Below, one piece after another: positions 22,029 through 34,290 of a stretch of 64,000 nt of DNA; the stretch's first letter is position 1; every line of letters begins with the position of its first letter. The notes beneath the pieces are model-generated. The model was not told the DNA's origin. It saw only the letters and a list, made by a program, of their open reading frames with translations, and did not search any database. The DNA is from Catonia carolina. Its lineage: Eukaryota; Arthropoda; Insecta; Hemiptera; Achilidae. Both the position numbers and the translations under genes were made by a program. Where the stretch lies: contig JAQMRL010000008.1 in assembly GCA_035578175.1 (NCBI GenBank), positions 95,923,041-95,987,040 of the forward strand, written 5' to 3'.

Positions 22029-22837
22029 ACAGTTCTTCTTACGTAAAAACAACAAAAGGCGATTGTATGGGTGATCTTACGCAGCCAGATATTTTTTTGT
22101 CTTAAAAAATTTTTAATTTATGCATATTCATTCCGTAGCAATTTTTTTGCGTAGTGCATATGACAGCTGATCATTGGAACGTTAATTTCTAACCCACATT
22201 TCTACCTACACAAAATTGCTCTCCACCAAAGTATTTTACTTAATCGGAGGATAGAGATAGCGTTGTTAGAAACGTTAGTACGCTCTTGGAATGCTTCCAA
22301 CGACCGTATCACCCTCAGTAGGCCTATTATTTAGAAATCCGCCTAACTAGGTTTCGTGCTATCAAATATCCAACCTATAATTTTTAAAAGAACAAAACTT
22401 TGTTGTCACTTTTTCTGAATAGTAACTTTTAATCCATTTTATATTAATTTGTAAGGTTCATTTATTTCCTTTTTATTTTTGTGACTTTTTTGTTTTTAAT
22501 CCGAAATATTTATATTTATCGCTGGATGCTAATTAAACTTAACTTGTTTCCGTATAAAACTTAACTTTTCTCTTAATTATTTCCAAAATGTTCATACTTT
22601 CCTATAAAACACAATAACTCTTCTGCTTATTTATTATCCAAAAAGAAATTAGATAATCTTGACAGTTAGCTTATATGTATTTTTTTGTCATATCTAGACT
22701 TACATTTAAATCATCGTCTTACATAGAACTCTAAATACGTACCATAATAACACAATCAGGTATAAAATTTTTGGAACTTACAAAATCTTTATCTCAAAAT
22801 CATACAAAATTCTGTGTACAAGACAATGTTAACGCCC
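22029..22837. other. Unassigned stretch
   Basis: No supported gene or boundary. Confidence 0.45.
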
Positions 22838-22955
22838 ATTTCGACGTTTTCCTCTGCTGTTCAAGGATTAGGTACCTCATCTGTTCCGAACCTATCAAAT
22901 CTGCCCATCTCTTTCTCGGACGTCCTCTTTCTCTCTTTCCCTACGGTTTATAGCC
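22838..22955 (-). pseudogene. LINE 3'-end fragment
   Basis: Minus strand encodes GKRERGRPRKRWADLIGSEQ then MRYLILEQ. The GRPRKRW phrase close to the stop is typical of insect ORF2 C-termini and resembles those at 54173 and 59781. About 110 bp only. Confidence 0.55.
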
Positions 22956-23122
22956 TTGTGTTTGCTTAGGTTTGTCTCGTACCTTTCTTGGCTTGAAATG
23001 AACAGGGAGAACAAGCAGTATTTTCATAAATAGTTGGTTGTCGGTTGATCATGTTCTTTAATTCCTCGGTCAGCAGGTGTAACGTAAATGTTCGTTAAAT
23101 CTTTCCTTTAGCTGACTAAATA

Positions 23123-24482
23123 ACGGGTGATTCAAAAAGAGCGCCGGTTTTTAAACGGCTGGTAAATTTTTGTTTATCGGTTGGCAACATTGTTAGACCT
23201 CATTTCTATTTCGGAGAACATTCCGATTGACGATTCAGTTGTAGTTTCTCTTGTTCGCAGTGTAGTACTCTCGCAGTCTGTGTCTAACCATGGAGAAGTT
23301 TACTATTGAACAACGAGTGTTAATCGTCAAAACATTTTACCAGAGTGGAGAGAGTTATGCGGCTACTGTCAGGCGACTTCGCGGTACTCTAGGACGTAAT
23401 GAAGCATCGAATGAATCAACAGTTCGCAGGCTCATGAAAAAGTTTTTTGAGACGGGTTCAACAGTCGACCTTAAAAGTTCTGGACGTCCTCGTTCTGGCC
23501 GAACTGAGCAGAACGTTGCGTTGGTTCGTGACAGTGTGGCTGTTAGCCCAGCAAAATCAATACGTCGCCGTTCTCAACAATTGGGTTTACGATGTTCTTC
23601 TGTACGGAGAATTCTTCGATACGATCTCCAATATCACCCGTATAAAATTCAGTTGACGCAACATTTGAAAGTGGCAGACCACCAGAAGAGACGACAGTTT
23701 GTTGACTGGGTATTGAGAAAACGGCAGGATGATGACACCTTCGCAAACAAAATCATTTTCAGTGATGAGGCGCACTTTCACTTAAACGGTTTTGTTAATA
23801 AACAGAACTGCCGTATGTGGGGTTTAGAAAACCCTCGCGTGGTTAATGAAAGGGAATGTATGCACAGCGAGTGACAGTTTGGTGCGGCTTTTGGTCGGGC
23901 GGTGTTATCGGCCCTTACTTTTTTGAAAATCAAGAAGGACAAGCCGTGACAGTAAATGGAGACCGATACCGTACGATGATTACGGAGTTTTTGTGGCGTC
24001 ATTTGGATGGAATGGACATTGACGAGTTGTGGTTTCAGCAGGATGGTGCCACCTGTCACGCTGCACGAGAAACAATGTTGTTGCTCCGTGAACGGTTCCA
24101 GGATCGCATCATTTCTCGTAATTCCGACCATCAATGGCCACCAAGGTCGTGTGACTTGACGTCTTGTGACTTTCATCTTTGGGGTCATCTGAAGTCATTG
24201 GTGTATGCCAATAAACCCCGAAACATCAATGACTTGAAGGAGGAAATTCGACGGGTTATCGGGCAAATGGAAGTCGAAACTTGTCGCGCAGTAATATCCA
24301 ATTTCATGGACAGAGTTGATGCGTGCCAGCGCAGTAGAGGAGGACACATGCATGACATCATTTTTCATACATGAAATCGGAAGGTAAGATGAACTTGTTG
24401 ATGTATTTATTTTCAGTTTTTCAATAAAATAAATCTCTTAATTTGATATATCAAAACCGGCGCTCTTTTTGAATCACCCTAT
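23123..24482 (+). mobile_element. Tc1/mariner element, nearly complete
   Basis: Terminal inverted repeats enclose one transposase gene: gggtgattcaaaaagagcgc at 23125 and its complement ending at 24480, with TA outside each end. The innermost base matches run into ccggtttt, so each repeat is about 27 bp. The outermost two bases differ between the ends. The polyadenylation-like aataaaataaa lies near 24423. The copy at 33194-34145 matches it with roughly 15 substitutions by eye, so activity was recent. Confidence 0.92.
23290..24374 (+). pseudogene. Tc1/mariner (DDE) transposase with one frameshift
   Basis: Would cut and paste its own element. The start ATG at 23290 follows accatgg and begins MEKFTIEQRVLIVKTFYQSG, a helix-turn-helix DNA-binding start; a second helix-turn-helix follows (SIRRRSQQLGLRCSSVRRIL). 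The catalytic aspartates are visible: SDEAHFHLNG (first), FQQDGATCHAA (second) and SCDLTSCDFHLWG (third), with 36 residues between the second and third. The frame that starts at 23290 ends at 23874. A second frame from about 23850 to 24374 carries the second and third motifs and the end RGGHMHDIIFHT, so a one-base indel near 23850 breaks the gene. Apart from that slip the protein looks complete at about 350 residues, the normal family size. Confidence 0.93.
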
Positions 24483-25117
24483 AAAATAATATTATATTAA
24501 TCAACCAGAAAAAATTATTTTAAGAACTTTTGTTTCATCATTTTCCAGTTTCAATCAGAATCGTTTAAAAATATCACAAGAAGTTTTAAACAGATATTCC
24601 ATACTAAGTACTTCGTTTTTCTGTAAAGTCGTAATAAAATATGGAAAACATTTATTGAAGCGTAGAATATGTATAGAGCTTTTTTATTCAAAAGTTTATA
24701 TCGACTGAATGTTTTAACCTTCATTTTTTGTGAAAAGTTTTATTATAACAGTATTGCTGACTAAGCGTGATGCGATTTGAATGACAGAACTGCATTTTAT
24801 TGTCGATGAAATTCTACAGGTCATAAATTTGTGAACTCATAGTTTTGATTGACGGTCGAACTAAGCGGGATAAAATAATGTTGTAATAAATCGTGTACCA
24901 TAAATATATGCTCGCAACTACATCTATAAATCCCTGATACAGATTTGAATATGTTGTCGACGTGGTAAAAATATTTTTATTTGCAGCTTGAAGAAAATTT
25001 TGCCGACGTAACGCTTTATTCAGGTAGCTACACATTACATTACGTTATCGTCTTCTAACACGGTTTAACCGTTCGCCCTTGTAGAATAGCAGTCTATTCT
25101 ACATAACATCGTAGTTA
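24483..25117. other. Unassigned AT-rich stretch
   Basis: A 73-residue minus-strand frame near 24814 has no recognisable family. Confidence 0.45.
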
Positions 25118-25872
25118 ATATTAATTGTTGGATTTAAAAAAAAAAGAAATAATTTCAAATAATAATCAAATATAAACAATTTCTAATTAAAATTTAAATT
25201 ATTCTGAATCAAAAACTAAATATATCAAGATAAATTATAAGAAGAAAATATCGAATTTTAAATAATAATCCAGAAGCCAAATATCTAAATTTGAAACAAG
25301 AAAACAAAAGATAGTATTATTTTAAATTAAAAATATGAACCAGTTAGAAAAGATTTTAAAAAAATTACAAGAATATCAAGATTTAATTTAATTATGGAAC
25401 AAACTGAAACAATTTTAATTATTTTAGAATATGCAGATAAAATTTAGATAAATTTGTCAAAAACTGTAAAACCAAGTGCAGCAATGCATCGACGCCCCAT
25501 TTGATTCCCGATCGATGGATGGACAAGAAGAAACCAGAGGACTGCAAGCAATCCAGAACAATTCGTAATTATAATTATTCATTAATAACTGAGCTCATTA
25601 AATATTATTAAACAAACTTGAAGATTTTTCAGAATAATAAATTGTAATATATTTAGAACAGTAAATTCATTAGCATAATTAGAAATGTAACAAGAATGTC
25701 ATCAATAAATTAAATAAAACAATTACAGTTTCAATTTTATAATATGTAAAGTTCAATTTATTTGTCAATATCAAAATATATCTTGTGTTTTTCAAAATAT
25801 ATCATTTTATTCATTCATTTAACCTATTTCATTTATTTATACTACTTTACATTTTGGCGCTCAACGTGGGGC
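25118..25872 (+). mobile_element. Probable LTR and primer-binding site
   Basis: ttggcgctcaacgtggggc at 25854-25872 is the kind of sequence that follows the 5' LTR of Gypsy/BEL-type retrotransposons, where a tRNA 3' end primes minus-strand DNA. The ~735 bp before it begins tgttgg and ends ttaca just upstream, consistent with a TG...CA LTR, although the left edge is a guess. No gag or pol frame follows, so the element is only a left-end remnant. One base differs from the common ggcgcccaacg form. Confidence 0.55.
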
Positions 25873-27290
25873 ACAAAGAGTGTTAGGCGCTAATTAAATT
25901 CGTAATTATTCATTAATTTTCACTACATTACACCCTGTTTTAGTCCTAAGGGAATTCATTGCAATCTTTTCCTCGGCTTCCCCACGCATCGTTTTCTTCC
26001 TCGTCTATACTCCATACCTCCTTAGTATAACCAATGGACTGACTTTACTATGCGTTATTGGAGCACAAACATTTAAAAACTCACGAGTATCAATAAATAA
26101 ATAAAATAGATACATTTCTAAATATTAATTTGTAGCTATAGTTACTTGAGTCATGAGTTTGCCCTTGTTTCCAATAAAAGGTAAAGGGGAAAAGCATCAG
26201 TGCGCATGCGCGACTGCATTAATTTCAGTATAACAAACATAACAATTTATACTATACCCAGAACATATACAGTATATCGCGGAACCTTTTGTAGGTTAAC
26301 TGTACCAATATAACTGTTTGTTACCGTAAACAGAAATGTTAGTTTTCGAAAATGTGGACAGACTATTCACAGTGCTGAAATAAAATCTAATATACAGTGT
26401 AATAATGCTGTGAAGTTGAAGCTATACGAAAATGCCTTACCCTGCCTCTTAACAAAAGCCATGAGCGAGTGGCTTACTACTGTGATATTTCTCTTTCCAC
26501 AATTTAAAAAATTAAGAAGGAAATTAAAGACGTGAAGAAGAGCTATTCTTCAACAGTTTTGTTGACATCTGGTAAAAGAAGGAAACTGTTAGGTAGATAC
26601 TAGTGATGCTGAGAGTGGAGACGCCGGTGACAGCGATAGTAAAGAAGGTGATTGATTCATTGAAAATTTTGTTCCAATGGAATAAAGTAGCTGGTAATTA
26701 CAGTAAATGAAACATTTCTAGCCATGTAATTAAGCTATAAGCAATATTACAGGCCACATTTATTTCTTATAAGGTTTATGAAGAAAATATTTTCTCGGAA
26801 TAAATTACAGCATTCAAAATGTATGTAGAGACTACAGGATAGCGAAATGTACGAGTAGTGTCTTACTGTTGAGGTTGGCAGCACTGTTAAATTTTCAGTT
26901 CCCTTCCTCACAGCCCATCCATAAGCAAAAGGCAATCTCGTGACTTCAGTATGTATACTAAATGAAATTTTCTCCTTACACCTTAAAGAATCAAAATTAC
27001 ATATTCGTTAATTTTATGTCCATATTTAAGTCACATGAAAACTTTTCTTATTTTCTATGAATGTTAAAACAAAATATTTAATCAAATATGAATATCAGTC
27101 TTATAAAATTGTACCGCAATTTTTAGGGAGTACTGTATACTGTATTATACAGTATATTACTGTATTCATTAAGTGTTAAAAGTAAGCAGTTCACGTAAAC
27201 TACTGTTTCAGCCAATAACAGGCAATTCAGACAACCTGAATTGACAGACTACATTGTCTGTCCAGGTAGACGGTCAGATTCAGGCACCTT
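25873..27290. other. Mostly unassigned; possible pogo-type end
   Basis: Around 27112-27137, accgcaatttttagggagt followed by actg and TA looks like the right end of a Tigger/pogo element. cagtatatcgcgg near 26270 might be the matching left end, but the two do not clearly pair. An acidic plus-strand phrase (SGDAGDSDSKEGD) near 26610 would fit such an element's tail. Not strong enough to call. Confidence 0.35.
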
Positions 27291-27291
27291 T

Positions 27292-28019
27292 TTTTTTTTT
27301 TTTTTTTTTTTTTTGCGCCCTGGAGACTCCAAGAGGAGTATAGGACATGTCGTCAGATAGAACACCTCAAATACATATAAGAATCACACAACGTATCATT
27401 ACTAACAAGAAAGAAATTCTTGTACGCTATAAAAAGTTTCACCGATCAAGTATTTTTTTAGATTTTTTTTAAAGGAATTCAAATCCTCACAACACTTTAA
27501 AAATTGGGGTAATTTATTCATGAATTTTCTCCCTGCATAAGTAGGTTTTTGTTCAAACAATTTTGTGGAGTGATTAGCCACATAATAATCATTCCTGTTT
27601 CTCGTATTATGATTGTGAACATTGAAATTCTGCATAAAATTATTTTGCCTAACATACATAATCACCTCAAAAATGTAGAGGGAGGGAACTGTAAGCAATT
27701 TAAGCTCCTTAAATAGTGGCCTGCATGAGGTTAGCTGGTTAGCTCCCATCATACACCTAATAGCTTTCTTTTGAATTTTAAAAACCCTATTCATATTACC
27801 CATACTAGAATTACCCCATACTAAAATACCATAACGGATATGAGACAGAATGAGGCCATGATAAGCTGCCATTAGTAATTTTTTATCATTTAATCTGGCA
27901 ATTTGTTTTAATGCAAATACCCAAGATGATATTTTACTACAAACTTGATTGGTATGAATGGTCCCAGGACAAAGATCTATCTAGAGATACACCCAGGAAC
28001 TTCACATGGATAGTAGCGC
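27292..28019 (-). pseudogene. LINE 3' end with poly(A), CR1/Jockey-like
   Basis: Reading on the minus strand from 28019: VKFLGVSLDRSLSWDH, a frameshift, then TNQVCSKISSWVFALKQIAR and on through YHGLILSHIRYGILVWGNSS, RVFKIQKKAIRCMMG and NSFKKNLKKYLIG to a stop near 27402. This is the post-polymerase part of a non-LTR retrotransposon ORF2 (FLG, then SHLxYGIxxWG, then QKKAIR). About 90 bp of 3' UTR leads into a poly(A), seen as the T run at 27292-27314. The 5' end is cut off at about 28020. One frameshift; the last 156 codons are open, so the copy is fairly young. Confidence 0.9.
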
Positions 28020-28733
28020 CCCCCCCCGCATTACCCAGTCTATTTTAAAAAAAATTTTAAATTCTACCACAACATTGGCCAATCAATATTTCATTTTATT
28101 ATCATATTTGTACTAAGTTTTTTACGCTGAATAAAACGATAGTTTGCCCGTGCCGAACGATCGAGCGGTTACCGAAATAGCGAGGGTTCAGAATATTGTT
28201 AATAAATCAAAATTTAAATAACATACGAATTTCAAATTTCGTACACGCTGTAAGAATATAATTGTCTATGTTGCGTTAAAATTTCAATTTTTTTCGATGA
28301 AATAATTATTGAGTTACACGCCTCTGAACGCATGAAATTTGTTGCAGTAGCAAAAAGACCGGGTCTTTTTGTCTTCAACCTCGATATGGCAATTTTTAAA
28401 CAACATTGAAAATATAGGACTATTATGGGTCAACGCATAATAAAATGGATAAATTTTGATGTAAAGTATGTTGAAATCCGACTCATAGTTTTGGAGATGC
28501 AAGAGTTCAAACTCGGGTGTCTATGATTATGAAACCGATAGTAGTACGTGTGTAAAATATTGATCGGTTCCAAGCTGCGTGTAGTTGCGGGGTGAAGGGT
28601 ACAGGTGAGGTATACTGAATGAGTGACGCATGCTGGGAGAACGATTGTTGTATTACTCTGATACAAAACATTCGTTTTCAAATTTTCCGTAGTTAACATA
28701 TTTGTTTGTATTTATTACATTTATTTACATATT
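28020..28733. other. Unassigned stretch
   Basis: A C run at 28018-28027 begins it. 28140-28190 and 28560-28640 are higher in GC, but no frame is supported. Confidence 0.45.
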
Positions 28734-28872
28734 ACTTTCTCTTGCCTATATGAATATATAGGAAGGAAAGTATTGTTTTCATGTCGATTTTTCGAAATCG
28801 AGTTTTCACCGGATCTATACGTTTTCAGACCCCCTGAACCCAAAAAACATGTTTGGTGTGTGTGTGTGTGTG

Positions 28873-28903
<31 letters not shown>

Positions 28904-29635
28904 ATCTGTGTGTGAACAGAATATCTCAAGAACGGAACATCGTACGAACTTGAAACTTAAGTTACATACTACTACCGGACCCGACACGAACATTTTCATC
29001 AAAATCGGTCAACCGGAAGTAGTAGTTTATTCGTATAATTTTTCACTTTTTTGCGATTTTCTCAAAAACTGGTCCTACGATTTTTTTATTCTCTACAAGA
29101 TAGGGTAGGCGCCATGTTTGCTGAAATTCTGCGTGAGGCTGTTTTTACGTAAAAACATATTCTTTTTAAGATTGCGGCTTTAATATGCATTTTATCGCAA
29201 AATGTTATATAATAAAAGTTGTAGAAAATTTAAAAACCTACAACTTTTATTTCAAACATATTTTTTGTATAACGCTTAGTTTAGCGGTAATTTGCGATTT
29301 TCAGTTTTTTTCTCACGAAAACGTGAGAAAAAACAATTTTTTTAACATTTCGGCCTTAGTATGCATTTTACGACAAAAGTGTATATAATTAAATTTATAG
29401 AAAATTAAAAGATCTACAACTTTTATTTACAGCATTTTTCTCTACAGAGCCTAGTTTAGAGAGAAAGAGTGATTTTCCTATTTCTAAGCCAAACTGAGGT
29501 TGATTTTCATTTTGCGTCTTTCACTCATGATTAAAATTAGGTTATGTTTATTTCAAATGTTTTATTACTAATGTTAGGTTTATTGTTAATTATTTGCATT
29601 GGCAAGAGAAAGTTTTGTGAGTGTTTCACACCAGA
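28734..29635 (-). mobile_element. F1 repeat, full length
   Basis: Starts actttctcttgcctatatg and ends ggcaagagaaagttttgtga and cacaccaga. A long interrupted TG run lies at about 28855-28903, the complement of the CA run in other copies. All internal landmarks are present in order. Overlapping open frames through the TG run are not genes. Confidence 0.9.
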
Positions 29636-30847
29636 TTTTTTTTATATAAATTGGTAAGTTAAATATTATGAATCCGACCAAGTTAATAACCCGGTAGGTA
29701 TTTGTTAAATTAATGCGCCGGATGATAAGAATATTTTATTAGTCTAGTTAGCACACGCTACCACTACAAATGCAGTAGCAGAGAAACACTACTAACACTC
29801 ATTCATTCTCCCACTACTGCGAGTATAACAACGCGCTGCATTCCTTCCAACTACACGAAGCTGGGACTCAAGCAATATGGTGTTACAAATAGATTGTTAA
29901 TTAAACACAGCCACCTGCGAATCGGTACCGACGTTCAAACACCGCGTTTATTACTATCATCTTTGGTTAAATGAATTACAGATTATTGTATTAGACAAAA
30001 GTGTTTTTTTATCCAATATTTTGACATCGGAATCCAAAACTAGACCCCTTTTACTATTCCACGCACTTTCCTCCTTTTTCTCTGGAGCTTTACGTGCTAT
30101 CAGAAAATTCCATTAGGAAAGAAAACTGCCTATACTAAATTTTTAATTAAATGTTGCACTGCTTATTCGGTGATCAATCCATCCTTTGTAATCTCCCCAC
30201 TGATTCCGGCAGTTGAAAATTTTTTAATAGGGCCTACTTATTAAATACTTCATGCCATTATAAATTACTCTGGAATGTTGATATTTATTTTTTAATCGTA
30301 AAATCAATTGGTAACGTCTGTTTGAATTTATCTATGGTTGAATTATATAATTTATTTTTTTTGTATTGAAGCTGTTGTATTGAAACTAAATTACCTAATA
30401 GTTAATAAAGATTGATAGACTGCATATTGATATTCGTATGTGGGCTTTTGTTAGATATGTTATTACTTATGTGCAAAATACGTAATGCATTTAATAATTT
30501 TGTTAACTGATAAATGGATGTAGAGAAACCCTCTAGTAGTCTGTTATCAATTATGTAAAACTCATTTAACTCCTGCCTTGTGTTGGCTCATAATTTCTGT
30601 AAGGCTTCGGTTACTTTGTCTTGTAGACTGCAGAAATTGTCTACAGTTTATAATTGCATTTTGCATATTAACAGCAAATCAATAAATTTCTGTGCTTGTT
30701 ACAAAACATTTTGCAACTTTGATTTTGTGTGAAATTACTTTTATAGTAGTGTAGTTGTTACAATTTTATAAATTGATATATTGCTGGTATTGTACATAAA
30801 TTCAAAACTTTAATTGAAAATTTTGTTATTAATCCGTTTTTATTTTT
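29636..30847. other. Unassigned stretch between F1 copies
   Basis: Nothing recognised. 29740-29960 is slightly richer in GC, but there is no frame. Confidence 0.45.
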
Positions 30848-30978
30848 ACTTTCTCTTGCCTATATGAATATATAGGAAGGAAAGTATTGTTTTCATGTCG
30901 ATTTTTAGAAATCGAGTTTTCACCGGATCTATACGTTTTCAGACCCCCTGAACCCAAAAAACATGTTTTTAGCGATTG

Positions 30979-31021
<43 letters not shown>

Positions 31022-31798
31022 TGTGTGTGAACAGAATATCTCAAGAACAGAACATCGTACGAACTTGAAACTTAAGTTACATACCACTACCGGACCCGAC
31101 ACGAACATTTTCATCAAAATCGGTCAACCGAAAGTAGTAGTTTATTCGTATAATTTTTCACTTTTTTGCGATTTTCTCAAAAACTGGTCCTTCGATTTTT
31201 TTAAAAATAGCCTGGTTTACTACATTTTTTATGCTCTACAAGATAGGGTAGGCGCCATGTTTGCTGAAATTCTGCGTGAGGCTGTTTTTACGTAAAAACA
31301 TTTTCTTTTTAAGATTGCGGCTTTAATATGCATTTTAGCGCAAAACGTTATTTAATAAAAGTTGTAGAGAGTGTAAAATTCTACAACTTTTATTTCAAAC
31401 ATTTTTTTGTATAACGCTTAGTTTAGCGGTAATTAGCAAATTTCTGTTTTTTTTCTCACGAAAACGTGTGAAAAATCGATTTTTTTTAAGATTTCGGCCT
31501 TAGAATGCATTTTACGACAAAAGTGTTTAAAATAAAATTTATAGGAAATGAAGAGATCTACAACTTTTATTTTAAGCATTTTTTTGTACAGTGCGTAGTT
31601 TAGCGTGAAAGAGTGATTTTCCGTATTTTTAAGCCAAACTGAGTTCGATTTTCATTTTGCGTCTTTCACTCATGATTAAAATAAGGTTATGTTTTTGAGG
31701 TTAGTTTTTAGTTTATATCTAATGTTGTATTACTTATGTTAGGTTTATTGTTAATTATTTGCATTGGCAAGAGAAAGTTGTGTGAGTGTTTCACACCA
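30848..31798 (-). mobile_element. F1 repeat, full length
   Basis: Complete copy with a clean TG microsatellite at about 30980-31020 and both internal repeat blocks. It is 202 bp upstream of, and in the same orientation as, the next copy. Confidence 0.92.
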
Positions 31799-32000
31799 AA
31801 TTTTTTTATTATTAATTTATTTAAGGTTGCATTGACTACTCGGTCATTAGCGACCATGTTATATAAACAAATACAAAGTGACAATGAAAACACAAAATAT
31901 AACATACATAATACTACGAAAAGATCGTTAAGATAAAGAATGAAAACTTAGAATGATACTCGTTCAATTAAAATGTTGATAGGCCTATGTGTTGTTTTTT

Positions 32001-32927
32001 ACTTTCTCTTGCCTATATGAATATATAGGAAGGAAAGTATTGTTTTCATGTCGATTTTTTGAAATCGAGTTTTCACCGGACCTATACGTTTTCAGACCCC
32101 CTGAACCCAAAAAACATGTTTTTAGCGATTGGTCTGTGTGTGTGTGTGTATACAAAATATCTCAAGAACGGAATATCGTACGAACTTGAAACTTGAAACT
32201 TAATTTACATACCCCTACCGGCCCCGACACGAACATTTTCATCAAAATCGGTCAACCGGAAGTAGTAGTTTATTCGTGTAATTTTTCACTTTTTTGTGAT
32301 TTTCTCAAAAACTGATCCTACGATTTTTTTAAAAATCGCCTCATTTACTCAATTTTTTATTCTCTACAAGATAGGGTAGGCGCCATCTTGGTTGAAATTC
32401 TTGGTAAGGGTGTTTTTACGTAAAAACGTTGTTTTTTTAAGATTAAGGCTTTAATATGCATTTTAGCGCAAAAATGTATATAACAAAAGTTGTAGAGAAT
32501 TTAAAATTCTACAACTTTTATTTCAAACATTTTTTTGTATAACGCTTAGTTTAGCAGTAATTAGCGATTTTCTGATTTTTTTCTCACGAAAACGTGTGAA
32601 AAATTGATTTTTTTAAGATTTCGGTCTTAGAATGCATTTTACGACAAAAGTGTATATAATAAATTTTATAGGAAATAAAAAGATCTACAACTTTTATTTA
32701 GAAAATTTTTCTCTACAGAGCCTAGTTGAGCATGAAAGATTGATTTTCCGTATTTTTAGGCCACACTGAGGTTGATTTTCATTTTGCGTGTTTCTCTCAT
32801 GATTGAAATAAGGTTATGATTTTGAGGTTAGTTTTTTGTTTATTTCTAATGTTTTATTACTATTGTAAGGTTTATTGTTAATTATTTTCATTGGCAAGAG
32901 AAAGTCGTGTGAGTGTTTCACACCAGA
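32001..32927 (-). mobile_element. F1 repeat, full length
   Basis: Complete copy with a much shorter TG run (about 32134-32148). It ends ggcaagagaaagtcgtgtga and cacaccaga. The copy-to-copy difference in TG length shows slippage after insertion. Confidence 0.92.
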
Positions 32928-33193
32928 TTTTTGTAATTAGGTTAGGCCTCTTAATATCAAGTTTGACCTAGATAGTCATTAATCATTAATCATTCATGTA
33001 TTGCCATTATAAACGAAATTGTCATTTAGCATTGTAACAGACAAGCGTTAACATCATAAAACATCAAAATACATTTGACAAAAAGCAAATATACATACAT
33101 ATACCAAATTCGTAGATTATTAATTTCAAAATTTATAATAATATTTAACAAACTTAAAGATTTAATTAAAGCTCCTTTTTTATACTATAAATA
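32928..33193. other. Unassigned short stretch
   Basis: No feature supported. Confidence 0.4.
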
Positions 33194-34145
33194 ACGGGTG
33201 ATTCAAAAAGAGCGCCGGTTTTTAAACGGCTGGTAAATTTTTGTTTATCGGTTGGCAACATTGTTAGACCTCATTTCTATTTCGGAGAACATTCCGATTG
33301 ACGATTCAGTTATAGTTTCTCTTGTTCGCAGTGTAGTACTCTCGCAGTTTGTGTCTAACCATGGAGAAGTTTACTATTGCACAACGAGTGTTAATCGTCA
33401 AAACATTTTACCAGAGTGGAGAGAGTTATGCGGCTACTGTCAGGCGACTTCGCGGTACTCTAGGACGTAATGAAGCACCGAATGAATCAACAGTTCGCAG
33501 GCTCATGAAAAAGTTTTTTGAGACGGGTTCAACAGTCGACCTTAAAAGTTCTGGACGTCGTCGTTCTGGCCGAACTGAGCAGAACGTTGCGTTGGTTCGC
33601 GACAGTGTGGCTGTTAGCCCAGCAAAATCAATACGTCGCCGTTCTCAACAATTGGTTTTACGATGTTCTTCTGTACAGAGAATTCTTCGGTACGATCTCC
33701 AATATCACCCGTATAAAATTCAGTTGCTGCACGAGAAACAATGTTGTTGCTTCGTGAACGGTTCCAGGATCGCATCATTTCTCGTAATTCCGACCATCAA
33801 TGGCCACCAAGGTCGTGTGACTTGACGCCTTGTGACTTTCATCTTTGGGGTCATCTGAAGTCATTGGTGTATGCCAATAAACCCCGAAACATCATTGACT
33901 TGAAGGAGGAAATTCGACGGGTTATCGGGCAAATGGAAGTCGAAACTTGTGCAGTGATATCCAATTTCATGGACAGAGTTGATGCGTGCCAGCGCAGTAG
34001 AGGAGGACACATGCATGACATCATTTTTCATACATGAAATCGGAAGGTAAGATGAACTTGTTGATGTATTTATTTTCAGTTTTTCAATAAAATAAATCTC
34101 TTAATTTGATATATCAAAACCGGCGCTCTTTTTGAATCACCCTAT
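33194..34145 (+). mobile_element. Tc1/mariner element, internally deleted copy
   Basis: The same element as 23123-24482, with the same terminal repeats and flanking TA. It lacks the 405 bp that correspond to 23656-24060; the junction is cagttgctgcacgagaaac. It is a shortened, non-autonomous derivative that could still be mobilised in trans if its ends are intact. Confidence 0.93.
33361..34034 (+). pseudogene. Transposase remnant lacking the first two catalytic motifs
   Basis: Starts with MEKFTIAQRVLIVKTFYQSG and keeps the DNA-binding region to YKIQL. After the deletion junction the frame shifts and stops at 33825. A second frame (33741-34034) carries the third catalytic motif (SCDLTPCDFHLWG) and the normal C-terminus. 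The SDEAH and QQDGA motifs are deleted. A 3-base gap relative to the other copy lies near 33948. Confidence 0.92.
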
Positions 34146-34290
34146 ATATAAAATTCACAACAACACAAAATACCCCTGTAAAAACTCTTAACAGAGAAAA
34201 AATATCGGAAAAACAATTACAATAAAGATATCCATTTTATATCCTCACTCATATAAAGAGCACTAAATAATTGCCATTAACTTTCTTTAA

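Noticed and set aside
26260..27137. A complete Tigger element between cagtatatcgcgg and agggagtactg
   Set aside because: The two candidate ends do not pair with each other beyond the first bases.
28773..29108. Overlapping open frames of 90-110 residues across TG/CA runs in F1 copies (also at 239, 30829, 43188)
   Set aside because: They exist because a dinucleotide run has no stop codons; frames and sequence differ between copies of the same repeat.
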